Source: Pseudomonas extremaustralis (GTDB taxonomy: Bacteria > Pseudomonadota > Gammaproteobacteria > Pseudomonadales > Pseudomonadaceae). Taken from it: a stretch of DNA of 64,000 nt. The notes beneath the pieces were generated by a model that did not search any database, was not told where the DNA came from, and saw only the letters and a program-made list of their open reading frames with translations. This document shows positions 29,199 to 37,642 of this stretch, in pieces. Location: positions 806,001 through 870,000 of the forward strand of contig NZ_LT629689.1 in NCBI RefSeq assembly GCF_900102035.1, in the 5' to 3' direction. The position numbers and the translations under genes are program-made. Each line of letters starts with the position of its first letter. Position 1 is the stretch's first letter.

Positions 29199-30374
29199 AT
29201 GCATAACAATAAGAATCTCCCCCTGCGTCTGTTACCTGCTTTTGTCCTCGGTCTCGGTCTGAGCCCGTTCGCCAACGCCGAGATCATGCTGTACGACAAA
29301 GACGACACCACGTTTTCCACCGATGGCTACATCAACGCCTTCTACGTCAACAGCAATGTGGACCGTGCCGGCGACCAATACGACCGCCGCCAGGCGCGGG
29401 TGAAGATGGGCTTTTTGCCCAACTACCTGGGCTTCAACATGGGCAAGCAGGTCGACGACCTCAAGCTCGGCGCCCGTGCGTCGTTCTGGGTGACCATCAA
29501 CGACAGCCAGACCAACGGCACCGATACTGCCATCGATGTGCGCCAGTTCTACGGCACCGTGGCCAACCCGGAATGGGGCGAAGTGCTGATCGGTAAGGAC
29601 TTCGGCCTGTTCGCCCGCTCCAACATCCTGCTCGATGAACTGTTGGCCGGTTACGGCCAGGTCAGCGACAGCCTTGGCCTGGTGGATGGCGGCGGGGTGT
29701 CGTTCGGCAATATCGGCAGCGGTTATCCGTACCCGTTCCCGACCTCGCAGATCACCTACCGCACCCCGGTGATGGACGGCCTGCGCGTCGCCGTGGGCAT
29801 CCTCGACCCGGTGGACACCAACAACAGCAGCCCCCAGGGCAAGGCCTATCAGAAGAACCCGCGCACCGAGAGCGAGATCACCTACCAGTTCGAACTGGGC
29901 GGGGCGAAGATCTACAGCTGGCTCAACGGCAGCTACCAGACTTCGGACAACACCGACTCCAACGTCGACAGCGTCACCTCCAAGGGCGTGGGCTACGGCG
30001 TGCAGGCGAAAATGGGCGGCTTGTCCCTGACCGGTTCGGGCTTCCAGGCCAAGGGCATCAACCCGTTCTTCACCAACAACGCCGGCGAAGCCACCCTGCG
30101 CAATGTCGACAGCAACGGCTACTTGCTGCAAGGCTCCTACAAGCTGGACAAGAACCGCCTGGCGTTGTCCTACGGCAAGACCAAGGACGACGGCAACGGC
30201 GTGGTGGGCAGCGGCGCGGATTACGACACCCGTGGGATTGCGCTGTTTCACGACGTCAACGCCAACCTGACGCTGGTGGCCGAGTACAACCAGTTCCGGA
30301 TCAAGGGGCATGACACCAGCGCGCAAAACGAAGACACCAACACCTTCGCCGTCGGCGCCGTCCTCACCTGGTAG
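29199..30374 (+). CDS. General outer-membrane porin
   Basis: 391 aa. Signal peptide ending SPFANAE (residue 27). Then a trimeric-porin-like beta-barrel: TDGYINAFYVNSNVDR, alternating polar and aromatic strands, and a C-terminal aromatic residue (GAVLTW), as needed for outer-membrane assembly. It resembles Gram-negative porins of the Porin_4 type and not OprD. Its location before nosP and the alcohol oxidation genes, and the paired CCAARGCA boxes upstream, suggest uptake of alcohols or a related solute; this is inference. Confidence 0.85.
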   Translation: MHNNKNLPLRLLPAFVLGLGLSPFANAEIMLYDKDDTTFSTDGYINAFYVNSNVDRAGDQYDRRQARVKMGFLPNYLGFNMGKQVDDLKLGARASFWVTINDSQTNGTDTAIDVRQFYGTVANPEWGEVLIGKDFGLFARSNILLDELLAGYGQVSDSLGLVDGGGVSFGNIGSGYPYPFPTSQITYRTPVMDGLRVAVGILDPVDTNNSSPQGKAYQKNPRTESEITYQFELGGAKIYSWLNGSYQTSDNTDSNVDSVTSKGVGYGVQAKMGGLSLTGSGFQAKGINPFFTNNAGEATLRNVDSNGYLLQGSYKLDKNRLALSYGKTKDDGNGVVGSGADYDTRGIALFHDVNANLTLVAEYNQFRIKGHDTSAQNEDTNTFAVGAVLTW

Positions 30375-30396
30375 CACGTTGAAATGCAACCCCACT

Positions 30397-30483
30397 GTGG
30401 GAGGGGGCTTGCTCCCGATGAAGGCATGTCAGTCAATGCATCTGCAACTGACCTACCGCTATCGGGAGCCAGCCCCCTCCCAC
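30397..30483. repeat. Paired REP element (REPIN), family A
   Basis: GTGGGAGGGGGCTTGCTCCCGATG...TGTCAGTC...CTGAC...CGCTATCGGGAGCCAGCCCCCTCCCAC, directly after the porin gene. One arm has a C for A change (GGGAGCCAGCC). Confidence 0.9.
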
Positions 30484-30534
30484 CGTTGTGCTGGGATCGC
30501 TTGAAACCTAATCCCATTGAAGCCCCCGACCCAG

Positions 30535-30544
30535 TACCCAAGTA
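30535..30544 (+). promoter_or_regulatory. CCAARGYA-like box upstream of nosP
   Basis: TACCCAAGTAGCATAGG begins at 30535, a variant of the locus motif TACCAARGTAGCAT seen upstream of pqqA. It lies 57-66 bp before the nosP ATG. No partner box 22 bp away is evident. Confidence 0.4.
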
Positions 30545-30600
30545 GCATAGGTCCCGTCCCCCACCCTTCGTACACTCATGCTTCAGAGGGGGAACCAACG

Positions 30601-31746
30601 ATGCACAACAGTGAAGGCGTAGTCAGTGCCATGTCCCAGGCCACCGATCCCGGGCAGGCCGCCGAGGAACTGGCCCGTCAACTGCTGCATCCGTACCTGG
30701 GCTTTGTGCTGTTCTTCTGCTCGGCGTCCTACGACCTGGAAGCGCTGGGCCACGCCCTGCAACAGTGCTTCGGCAAGGTACGCGTGGTGGGTTGCACCAG
30801 CGCCGGCGAGATCACCCCCCAGGGTTATGGGCGCAATTGCGTGACCGCGATGGGCTTTAACCATGCGCACTTTTCCATTGCCACCGAATTGATCGACCAG
30901 GTGGAACACTTCAGCCTGATCGACGCCCAGCAGATGGTCGAACGCCTGGTGGGCGGCTGTCGCAGCAATACCCTGGCGCCGATCAAGGGCAACACCTTCG
31001 CCCTGACCTTGCTCGACGGCCTGTCCAGCCGTGAAGAAATGGTGCTCGCTGCCCTCAGCGCGGCCCTGGGCGATATTCCGCATTTCGGCGGATCGGCCGG
31101 CGACGACAACTTCCTCACCCATACCCATGTGTACTTCAACGGCGCATTCCACAGCGGCGCGGCGGTGGTGGTGATGGTCAATACCTGGCTGGATTTCGAG
31201 GTGTTCACCACCCATCACATCCTGCCGCGCACGGAAAAACTGGTGGTGACCGGTGCCGACAGCCCCTCGCGCCGGGTCTTCGAGCTCAATGCGGAACCGG
31301 CCGCCGAGGAATACGCGCGGCATATCGGCGTGCCCGTGGCCGACCTCGACCACCGCATCTTCGCCGCCCACCCGCTGGCGGTGCGTATCCACGACCAGTA
31401 TTACGTGCGGGCCATCCAGCAGGTGCACGACGACCTGAGCCTGAGTTTCTACTGCGCGGTGGAAAACGGCATCGTGCTCACCGTGATGAAACCGGGGCCG
31501 ATCCTGCCGAACCTGCAAACCCTGTTCGATGGCCTGCAAACCCGCCTTGGCGACCTGCTGCTGACCATCGGCTGCGACTGCTTCCTGCGGCGCCTGGAAC
31601 TGGAAGACAGCGATAACCTGGAACCGATCGGCCGTTACCTGCGTGACCAGCGGGTGCTGGGCTTCAATACCTACGGAGAACAGTTCAATGGCATGCACAT
31701 CAACCAGACCTTTACCGGGGTCGCCATTGCCCGAGGCCGACGTTGA
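30601..31746 (+). CDS. nosP: FIST-domain sensor protein NosP
   Basis: 381 aa with FIST N (about 25-210) and FIST C (about 225-365) domains: VRVVGCTSAGEITPQGYG, HFGGSAGDDNFLTHTHVYFNG, LGFNTYGEQFNGMHINQTFTG. It matches NosP (PA1975 type), a haem protein that senses nitric oxide and controls the kinase encoded next to it. GGGGGAA precedes the ATG at 30601. It overlaps the kinase gene by about 20 bp, so the pair is co-translated. In P. aeruginosa the same pair also sits beside the ethanol oxidation genes. Confidence 0.88.
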   Translation: MHNSEGVVSAMSQATDPGQAAEELARQLLHPYLGFVLFFCSASYDLEALGHALQQCFGKVRVVGCTSAGEITPQGYGRNCVTAMGFNHAHFSIATELIDQVEHFSLIDAQQMVERLVGGCRSNTLAPIKGNTFALTLLDGLSSREEMVLAALSAALGDIPHFGGSAGDDNFLTHTHVYFNGAFHSGAAVVVMVNTWLDFEVFTTHHILPRTEKLVVTGADSPSRRVFELNAEPAAEEYARHIGVPVADLDHRIFAAHPLAVRIHDQYYVRAIQQVHDDLSLSFYCAVENGIVLTVMKPGPILPNLQTLFDGLQTRLGDLLLTIGCDCFLRRLELEDSDNLEPIGRYLRDQRVLGFNTYGEQFNGMHINQTFTGVAIARGRR

Positions 31747-33631
31747 CCTGCTGGCCCAGGTTGCCCAACTGCAACAGGACAACCACAAGCTGGCGCGCAT
31801 CAATGCGGCGTTGATCGAGCGCATCGAATCCGGCATGAGCCAGGGCAACAACCCCTACACCACCTTCCAGCATTCGGTGGTGCTGGCCGAGCAAGTGCGC
31901 GAACGCACCGACGCGCTGAACCAGGCGATGGCTGAGCTCAAGGCCAGCAACCACCTGCTGATCAACGCCCAATTGCGCGCCGAAACCCTGCGCGGCGAGC
32001 AGGCGGCCGCGCAAAAGGCCCAGGAAAGCGAACGCTGGATCCGCCTGATCACCGACCATGTGCCGGCCCTGATCGGCTACCTGAATGCCGACCTGGTCTA
32101 CGAGTTCACCAACAAAGTCTACGAAGAATGGTACTGCTGGCCGCGCGGCATGATGCTCGGGCTGAGCCTGCGCGAAGTCCACAGCGAGGAGCATTGCCAG
32201 CGCCTGGATGCCTATGTCTCCCGCGCCCTGGCCGGGGAGAGCGTGACCTTCGAGTTCGCCGAAACCAACATCAACAACCAGGAGCGCTACATGCTGCGCT
32301 CCTATGTGCCGAACATGTTGGCCAGCGGCGAAGTGGTGGGGATCTTTGTGCTGATCCGCGACATTACCGAACGGCGCCGCACCGCCGAAGCCTTGCACCA
32401 GGCCTATCAGCACCTGGAGCAGCGCGTGTCCCAGCGCACCTCGGAACTGACCGCGCTCAATGATCAATTGTTGAAAGAGATCGACGAGCGCCGGCGCATG
32501 GAAACCCGTCTGCGCGAAGCCAAGCTGGAGGCCGAGCAGGCCAACCTGTCGAAGACCAAATTCCTCGCGGCCGTCAGCCATGACCTGCTGCAACCGCTCA
32601 ACGCCGCGCGCCTGTTCACCAGCGCCTTGCTGGAACGCCCCAGCGAAACTCTGGTGCGCAACGTGAGCAACTCCCTGGAAGACGTGGAAAACCTGCTGGG
32701 TACCCTGGTGGATATTTCCAAGCTCGATGCCGGCGTGATCAAGGCCGATATCGCGCCGTTCGCCCTCAGTGAACTGCTCGACAACCTGGCGGCGGAATAC
32801 ACCGAACTGGCCCGTAGCGAAGGCTTGGAGTTGCACTTCGTCGGCTGTTCGGCCCTGGTGCGCAGCGATATCCAACTGCTGGCGCGGATCCTGCGCAACC
32901 TGTTGAGCAATGCCTTGCGCTACACCTACAAGGGCCGTGTGGTGCTGGGCTGTCGGCGTCAGCATCAGCGTTTGTCGATCCAGGTGTGGGACAGCGGCAT
33001 GGGCATCGCCGAGGAGCGCCTGGAGGAGATTTTCCAGGAGTTCAAGCGCGGCGATGTGCAGCGTCCCGACCAGGATCGCGGGCTCGGCCTGGGGCTGGCG
33101 ATCGTGGAGAAAATCGCCGGGATTCTCGGGCACCGCATCAGTGTCAGGTCCTGGCCGGGCAAGGGTTCGATGTTTTCCGTGGAAGTGCCGTTGAGCGCCA
33201 CCGCACCGACCCCTCTGCCGATACCGACCATGAGCGACGCGATGCTCGAACGCCTGCAAGGCGCGCGGGTGTGGGTGCTGGATAACGACGCGGCGATCTG
33301 CGCGGGCATGCGCACTTTGCTTGAAGGCTGGGGGTGCCGGGTGGTGACGGCGTTGTCGGAACAGGACCTGGCACGGCAGGTGGACAACTACCATGCCGAG
33401 GCGGATCTGCTGATCGCCGACTACCACCTCGACGACGACCAGAACGGCGTGGACGCCGTGGCCCGCATCAACGCCCGGCGCGGCCAGGCCATCCCGGCGC
33501 TGATGATCACCGCCAACTACAGCAATGAGCTCAAGCAGCAGATTCGCGAGTTGGGGCATACCCTGATGCACAAGCCGGTGCGGCCAATGAAACTCAAGAC
33601 CGCCATGAGCCACCTGCTCGGCCGGCCCTGA
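31727..33631 (+). CDS. nahK: Hybrid sensor histidine kinase NahK-like (NosP partner)
   Basis: 634 aa from a TTG at 31727 with GGGG six bases upstream; an ATG at 31688 is the alternative. No membrane helix. N-terminal coiled coil, PAS domain (RLITDHVPALIGYLNADLVYEF), a second coiled coil, HisKA with His in AAVSHDLLQPLNAAR, HATPase (NLLSNALRYT, DQDRGLGLGLAIV), and a C-terminal receiver domain with Asp in LLIADYHLDDD. It corresponds to PA1976 (NahK/ErcS'), which receives the nitric oxide signal from NosP and feeds biofilm and ErbR-linked pathways. It resembles the ErcS-like kinase at 52225 in architecture. Confidence 0.88.
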   Translation: MPEADVDLLAQVAQLQQDNHKLARINAALIERIESGMSQGNNPYTTFQHSVVLAEQVRERTDALNQAMAELKASNHLLINAQLRAETLRGEQAAAQKAQESERWIRLITDHVPALIGYLNADLVYEFTNKVYEEWYCWPRGMMLGLSLREVHSEEHCQRLDAYVSRALAGESVTFEFAETNINNQERYMLRSYVPNMLASGEVVGIFVLIRDITERRRTAEALHQAYQHLEQRVSQRTSELTALNDQLLKEIDERRRMETRLREAKLEAEQANLSKTKFLAAVSHDLLQPLNAARLFTSALLERPSETLVRNVSNSLEDVENLLGTLVDISKLDAGVIKADIAPFALSELLDNLAAEYTELARSEGLELHFVGCSALVRSDIQLLARILRNLLSNALRYTYKGRVVLGCRRQHQRLSIQVWDSGMGIAEERLEEIFQEFKRGDVQRPDQDRGLGLGLAIVEKIAGILGHRISVRSWPGKGSMFSVEVPLSATAPTPLPIPTMSDAMLERLQGARVWVLDNDAAICAGMRTLLEGWGCRVVTALSEQDLARQVDNYHAEADLLIADYHLDDDQNGVDAVARINARRGQAIPALMITANYSNELKQQIRELGHTLMHKPVRPMKLKTAMSHLLGRP

Positions 33632-33675
33632 CGTGTGGGAACCACCTGAAGATCTTAGAGCACCGCCATTCCACT

Positions 33676-33762
33676 GTGGGAGGGGGCTTGCTCCCGATGG
33701 CGGGCTGTCAGTCGATATCGCACTGACTGATGCACCGCTATCGGGAGCAAGCCCCCTCCCAC
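33676..33762. repeat. Paired REP element (REPIN), family A
   Basis: GTGGGAGGGGGCTTGCTCCCGATGGCGG...GTCAGTC...GACTGA...CGCTATCGGGAGCAAGCCCCCTCCCAC, in the gap between the convergent kinase and erbR genes. Confidence 0.9.
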
Positions 33763-33789
33763 TTTGGGTTGTGTGTGGTGTCTGGGCGA

Positions 33790-34455
33790 TCAGCGGCGCA
33801 GGTATGAGCCGAAGTCGATATCCCCGGCGCTGAGGATCGCTTGCACCCGGTTGTGCACATTCAATTTGCGCAGGATCGCCGACACATGGGCCTTCACCGT
33901 GGTTTCGGCGATCTCCAGGGTGTAGGCGATCTGTTTGTTCGACTCGCCCTTGGTCATCCGTTCCAGCACCAGCAACTGCTTGCGCGTCAGCGCCTGCAGC
34001 AGTTCGGGGGCGAAGCCGGGGTTTTCGTTCAGGCGTCGGTGGGTGCCGCTTTTCTGCGTGCGGATGATGTCCGGCGGCAGGTACACATTGCCGTTGAGAA
34101 TCTGCTGGATCGCCTCGGTCATCTGCTGGCGCGGCGAGGACTTGGTGATGAACCCCACGGCGCCATAGGTGATGGCTTGCAGCACGATCTGCTTGTCCTG
34201 CTCGGCCGAGACGATCACCACTGGGATGGTCGGCGCTTCGTTGCGCAGGTTGATCAGGCCGTTGAGGCCGTGCATGCCGGGCATGTTCAGGTCGAGCAGG
34301 ATCAGGTCGAGGTCGTCGTGGTCCTGGGTCAACGCCAGGGCACTGTCCAAGTCAGCGGTTTCCATCACTTCACTGCCGGGGAAACCATCGCTGATGACGT
34401 TGTGGATCGCTTCGCGAAACAGTGGGTGATCGTCGGCAATCAGGATTTTGTACAT
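33790..34455 (-). CDS. erbR: LuxR/NarL-type response regulator ErbR (AgmR)
   Basis: 221 aa. Receiver domain with phospho-acceptor Asp55 ([10 protein letters not shown]) and Lys in GFITKSS. C-terminal HTH ([47 protein letters not shown]). It corresponds to PA1978 ErbR/AgmR (PedR1 in P. putida), which activates ethanol and short-chain alcohol oxidation and PQQ genes. AAGGTGA precedes the ATG. It ends the leftward group after the CRADCW protein. It is a candidate for binding the CCAARGYA boxes of the locus. Confidence 0.92.
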   Translation of the reverse strand: MYKILIADDHPLFREAIHNVISDGFPGSEVMETADLDSALALTQDHDDLDLILLDLNMPGMHGLNGLINLRNEAPTIPVVIVSAEQDKQIVLQAITYGAVGFITKSSPRQQMTEAIQQILNGNVYLPPDIIRTQKSGTHRRLNENPGFAPELLQALTRKQLLVLERMTKGESNKQIAYTLEIAETTVKAHVSAILRKLNVHNRVQAILSAGDIDFGSYLRR

Positions 34456-34479
34456 GGCCGTTCACCTTTCTTATTGTGG

Positions 34480-35019
34480 TTATTCAAATGGCTCGGGTTG
34501 GGCGACCGACACCGGCAGCTTTGCCGCTTCCCACGCATCCAGACCGTCGCGATACCAGTACACAGAGGTATAGCCCAGGCTGGCGGCACGTTTTACCGCG
34601 TTCCAACTCAACCAGCAATCGGCGCGGCAATAGAAGACCAACGGTCGGGCGAGGTTGCCGCCGCTGTAGGTGTACAGGTGGCGCACGAAATAGCTTTGCC
34701 ATTCGGGCGTGAGGTCGCCGTCGCCGGTGTTGGCCAGCCAGTGGCTGCCGGGCAGGTTGGCGTGGGGCTGGTCTTCGATGAAGCGGCCTTGCAGCCACTG
34801 GCGGCGGTACACGTCGATCAGCACCGGGGCCGGGGTTTGGGTCAGCAAGGTTTGCAGGGCCGGGGTGTCGACGATGGTCGCGCCCTGCAGATGATCGGGC
34901 GTGGGGCTGCGGTACAGGCTGATGCGGTAGCCGTCGGCGGAAAATAACGGCGTATCGGCCTGGGTATTGAAGGCGAACAGACACAGCAGTGCCAGCAGGG
35001 GCAGTCGGGCGTGCAGCAT
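34480..35019 (-). CDS. PQQ-catabolism-associated rhodanese-like periplasmic protein (CRADCW)
   Basis: 179 aa. Signal peptide ending at NTQAD (about residue 21). Rhodanese-like fold with the motif FYCRADCWLSWNAVKRA at 129-145 containing Cys131 and Cys135. This family (TIGR03865) is found next to PQQ-dependent alcohol dehydrogenases. The reaction is unknown; the Cys pair could do redox or sulfur transfer. It is read leftward with erbR behind it (24-bp gap), from a promoter region with a TACTAAAGTAGTAG box. Confidence 0.88.
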   Translation of the reverse strand: MLHARLPLLALLCLFAFNTQADTPLFSADGYRISLYRSPTPDHLQGATIVDTPALQTLLTQTPAPVLIDVYRRQWLQGRFIEDQPHANLPGSHWLANTGDGDLTPEWQSYFVRHLYTYSGGNLARPLVFYCRADCWLSWNAVKRAASLGYTSVYWYRDGLDAWEAAKLPVSVAQPEPFE

Positions 35020-35101
35020 GGCAGGTCGATCCTTATCGTTATGCCGCCATTACACGTGAGTCCCGAGCCCTTGGGAATGCGACGATAGACAGGAAAACCG
35101 G

Positions 35102-35115
35102 TACTAAAGTAGTAG
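35102..35115. promoter_or_regulatory. CCAARGYA-like box upstream of the CRADCW protein gene
   Basis: TACTAAAGTAGTAG on the + strand (CTACTACTTTAGTA on the coding strand), 83-96 bp upstream of the start at 35019. It is close to TACCAAGGTAGTAG at 38907-38920. The target gene is leftward, so the motif may work in either orientation. Confidence 0.45.
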
Positions 35116-35127
35116 TTTTATGCGCCC

Positions 35128-35919
35128 TCAGCCCTTTTTGCGCAACGCCGCATGTTGGGGGTTGAAGGTCAGCACCGCCAACAGCGCGAACAGCATTGTC
35201 AAGCCCAGGCACACCGCCAGGGCCAGGCCGGCGAAACGTTCATAGAGGGCAAAGCGCACCAGTTCGACGGCGTGGGTGAAGGGGTTGATTGCGCACAGCC
35301 AATACAGCCACTCGCTGGAGTCGCGCATTTTCCACAACGGGTACAGCGCCGACGACATGAAGAACAGCGGGAAGATCACGAAATTCATCACCCCGGCGAA
35401 GTTCTCCAGTTGGCGGATCGCATTCGACAGCAACAGGCCCAGGGCGCTGAGCATCAATGCCACCAGCAGCAAGGCGGGCAGGGCGATCAGCAGGCCCATG
35501 GCCGGCGGTTGCACGCCGTAGATCCAGGCAATCGCCAGGAAGCCGTACACCTGCAACAGCGAAATCAGCGCGGTGGCGAGCAACTTGCTGCACAGCAAAA
35601 ACGTGCGCGGCAGCGGGCTGGTCAGCAGCACGCGCATGCTGCCCATCTCGCGGTCGTAGACCATTGACAGCGACCCCTGCATGCCGTTGAACAGCAGGAT
35701 CATGCAGGCCAGCCCAGGGATGATGTAGACCTCGTAGGGGATGTAGGTGTCGTAGGGTTCGATCACCGAGATACCCAGCGCGGCGCGAAAGCCGGCGGCG
35801 AATACCAGCAGCCACAGCAGCGGGCGCACCAGGGCGCTGAGAAACCGCGTGCGCTGCAACACAAAGCGCAGCCATTCGCGCAGCACGATGCCGCGCAAGC
35901 ATTGCCAGTAAGCGTTCAT
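35128..35919 (-). CDS. pedC: ABC-2 type permease of the PQQ-linked ABC system (PedC-like)
   Basis: 263 aa with six membrane helices and an ABC2_membrane fold: FLSALVRPLLWLLVFAAGFR, YIPGLACMILLFNGMQGSLSMVYDREMGSMRVLLTSP. This permease family (TIGR03861) occurs with PQQ-dependent alcohol dehydrogenases. In P. putida the equivalent system PedA1A2BC is needed for growth at low lanthanide concentrations. It overlaps the ATPase gene by 4 bp (ATGA). It is the last gene of a four-gene leftward operon. Confidence 0.88.
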   Translation of the reverse strand: MNAYWQCLRGIVLREWLRFVLQRTRFLSALVRPLLWLLVFAAGFRAALGISVIEPYDTYIPYEVYIIPGLACMILLFNGMQGSLSMVYDREMGSMRVLLTSPLPRTFLLCSKLLATALISLLQVYGFLAIAWIYGVQPPAMGLLIALPALLLVALMLSALGLLLSNAIRQLENFAGVMNFVIFPLFFMSSALYPLWKMRDSSEWLYWLCAINPFTHAVELVRFALYERFAGLALAVCLGLTMLFALLAVLTFNPQHAALRKKG

Positions 35920-36656
35920 GCGGCGGCTCCCGTGGCGCTGGGGCGGGTCAGGCGCGCGAAGACGCTGCCCAGGTCGCCGCCTTGTTGTTCGATCAGGGCG
36001 TCGACTTGCCCGCTGGCCACCAAGTGGCCCTGATGCAGAATCATCAAGGCGTCGTCGGCCTGCACTTCATCGAGCAGGTGAGTGGTCCACAGCACGCTGA
36101 TGCCTTGTTCGAGGCACAGGCTGCGCACGTGCTGGTTCAGCGCCAGGCGGCTGGCGGGGTCGAGGCCGACGCTGGCTTCATCGAGCAGCAGCAAGCGCGG
36201 TTCATGCAGCAACGCCCGGGCGATTTCCACGCGGCGCCGGTGCCCGCCGTTGAGCTCGCGGACTTTTTCGCGGCGCCGTTCGCTGAGGGCCTGGCGCGCC
36301 AGTTCGGCGTCCACCCGCAGGCTGGTCTGGCGCCGCGACAAGCCATGCAGCGCGGCGTGGTAGCGCAGGTTCTGTTCGACGCTCAAGTCCAGGTCCAGGG
36401 TGCTTTGCTGGAACACCACGCCCAGTTGGGTGAGGGCCGCGCGCGGTGCGTCGCGCAGGGAATGGCCGCCGACGCGGATGTCGCCGCTTTGCAGGTCATA
36501 CAGCCGCGTGAGCAGGGCGATCAAGGTGGATTTGCCGGCGCCGTTGGGCCCCAGCAACGCGGCAAAGCGCCCCGGTGCCAGGCTGAAACTCACCTCATGC
36601 AAGGCCTGGCGGGCGCCATAGGCGAAGCTCAGGGCGTGCACATCGAGGGCATTCAT
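35916..36656 (-). CDS. pedB: ABC ATPase of the PQQ-linked ABC system (PedB-like)
   Basis: 246 aa. Walker A GPNGAGKS near residue 37-44, Q-loop VVFQQSTLDLDL, signature region LNGGHRRRVEIAR (a variant of LSGGQ), Walker B LLLLDEASVGLDP. The replacement LNGGHRR is typical of this small family (TIGR03864). Four-base overlap with both neighbours ties it to the permease and the propeller protein. Confidence 0.9.
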   Translation of the reverse strand: MNALDVHALSFAYGARQALHEVSFSLAPGRFAALLGPNGAGKSTLIALLTRLYDLQSGDIRVGGHSLRDAPRAALTQLGVVFQQSTLDLDLSVEQNLRYHAALHGLSRRQTSLRVDAELARQALSERRREKVRELNGGHRRRVEIARALLHEPRLLLLDEASVGLDPASRLALNQHVRSLCLEQGISVLWTTHLLDEVQADDALMILHQGHLVASGQVDALIEQQGGDLGSVFARLTRPSATGAAA

Positions 36657-37612
36657 GGCGTGACCACCACGCCCCATGGGTAGCGCCCGACTTTTACCGA
36701 CTTGATCACCTTGAGGCTGTCCACATCGATCACCGACACATCGCCGCTGACGCCATTGGTGGCCAGCAACTGTTTCTCGTCCGGGCTGAATGCCAGCTGC
36801 CACACCCGGCGGCCCACCAGCAGGTAGTCGAGGATCTCGAAGGTCTTGGCGTCGATCACCGCCACATGGTTGGCCGGGCCGAGGGCGACGAAGCCGTACT
36901 TGCCGTCGGCGCTGAGCTTGATCCCCACCGGTTGCACCTTGTCCGGGTGCACGCCCTTGATCTTGAAGGTCAGGGTCTTGAGGATCGCGCGGCTGGCCAC
37001 GTCGAGGATGGTCACGGTGCCGCCGATCTCCGCCGAGGCCCACAACTGTGAGCCATCGTGGTTGAACTCGACGAAACGCGGACGCTGGTCCACCAGGGTG
37101 CTGTCCACCAGGGTCTGGGTGCTGGTGTCGATCCAGTGCAGCATGTTCGTGGTTTCGCTGGTATTCACCGCCCACTTGCCGTCCGGGCTCACGGCCATGC
37201 CTTCGGGCTCGACGCCGACGTTGATCTGGCCGAGCACTTTAGAGGTCTCAGTGTCGATCACCGTGACCAGCGCATCGTCTTCGTTGGACACATACAGCCA
37301 GCGGTCATTGGGGTGCAGGGCGAACTGCTCGGGGTCTTTGCCGGAGGGCAGTTCCTTGATGATCTTGCGCGTGGCCACGTCCATCACTTGCACGCGGTCC
37401 GAGTCGCTGGCGCAGATGTACAGCAGCTTTTTGTCATGGGACAGCAGCAGTCCGCGTGGGCGCTGGCCGACCTTGAGGGTGTCGGTGACTTGCAGGGTCT
37501 GCATGTCGATCAGGCTCAAGGTGTTGTCTTTCTCGTTGGAGACCCAGGCGGTGCTGGCCACGGCGTGCCCGGCGGCAAGCAGCAGGGCGCATGAGAGCAG
37601 GGTGCGGCGCAT
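36653..37612 (-). CDS. Exported YVTN beta-propeller protein of the PQQ-linked ABC system
   Basis: 319 aa with a signal peptide ending AVAST (about residue 20) and seven YVTN-type repeats of about 42 residues (for example WVSNEKDNTLSLIDMQTLQV, LYVSNEDDALVTVIDTETSKV). Family TIGR03866. With the periplasmic binding protein it probably forms the PedA1/PedA2 pair of the PedA1A2BC importer described for lanthanides in P. putida; which of the two names applies I cannot tell. AAGGAA precedes the ATG, and the stop overlaps the ATPase start. Confidence 0.88.
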   Translation of the reverse strand: MRRTLLSCALLLAAGHAVASTAWVSNEKDNTLSLIDMQTLQVTDTLKVGQRPRGLLLSHDKKLLYICASDSDRVQVMDVATRKIIKELPSGKDPEQFALHPNDRWLYVSNEDDALVTVIDTETSKVLGQINVGVEPEGMAVSPDGKWAVNTSETTNMLHWIDTSTQTLVDSTLVDQRPRFVEFNHDGSQLWASAEIGGTVTILDVASRAILKTLTFKIKGVHPDKVQPVGIKLSADGKYGFVALGPANHVAVIDAKTFEILDYLLVGRRVWQLAFSPDEKQLLATNGVSGDVSVIDVDSLKVIKSVKVGRYPWGVVVTP

Positions 37613-37642
37613 GGCGGATTCCTTATTATTGTCGGTTGGCGA

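Noticed and set aside
31712..33613. Open frame of 633 codons opposite the NahK-like kinase
   Set aside because: Shadow of a high-GC coding sequence; the + strand protein has all kinase motifs.
34480..35019. A mobile or horizontally acquired island in the alcohol locus
   Set aside because: Base composition and codon use look uniform with neighbours, and no integrase, transposase, tRNA or direct repeat borders were seen.
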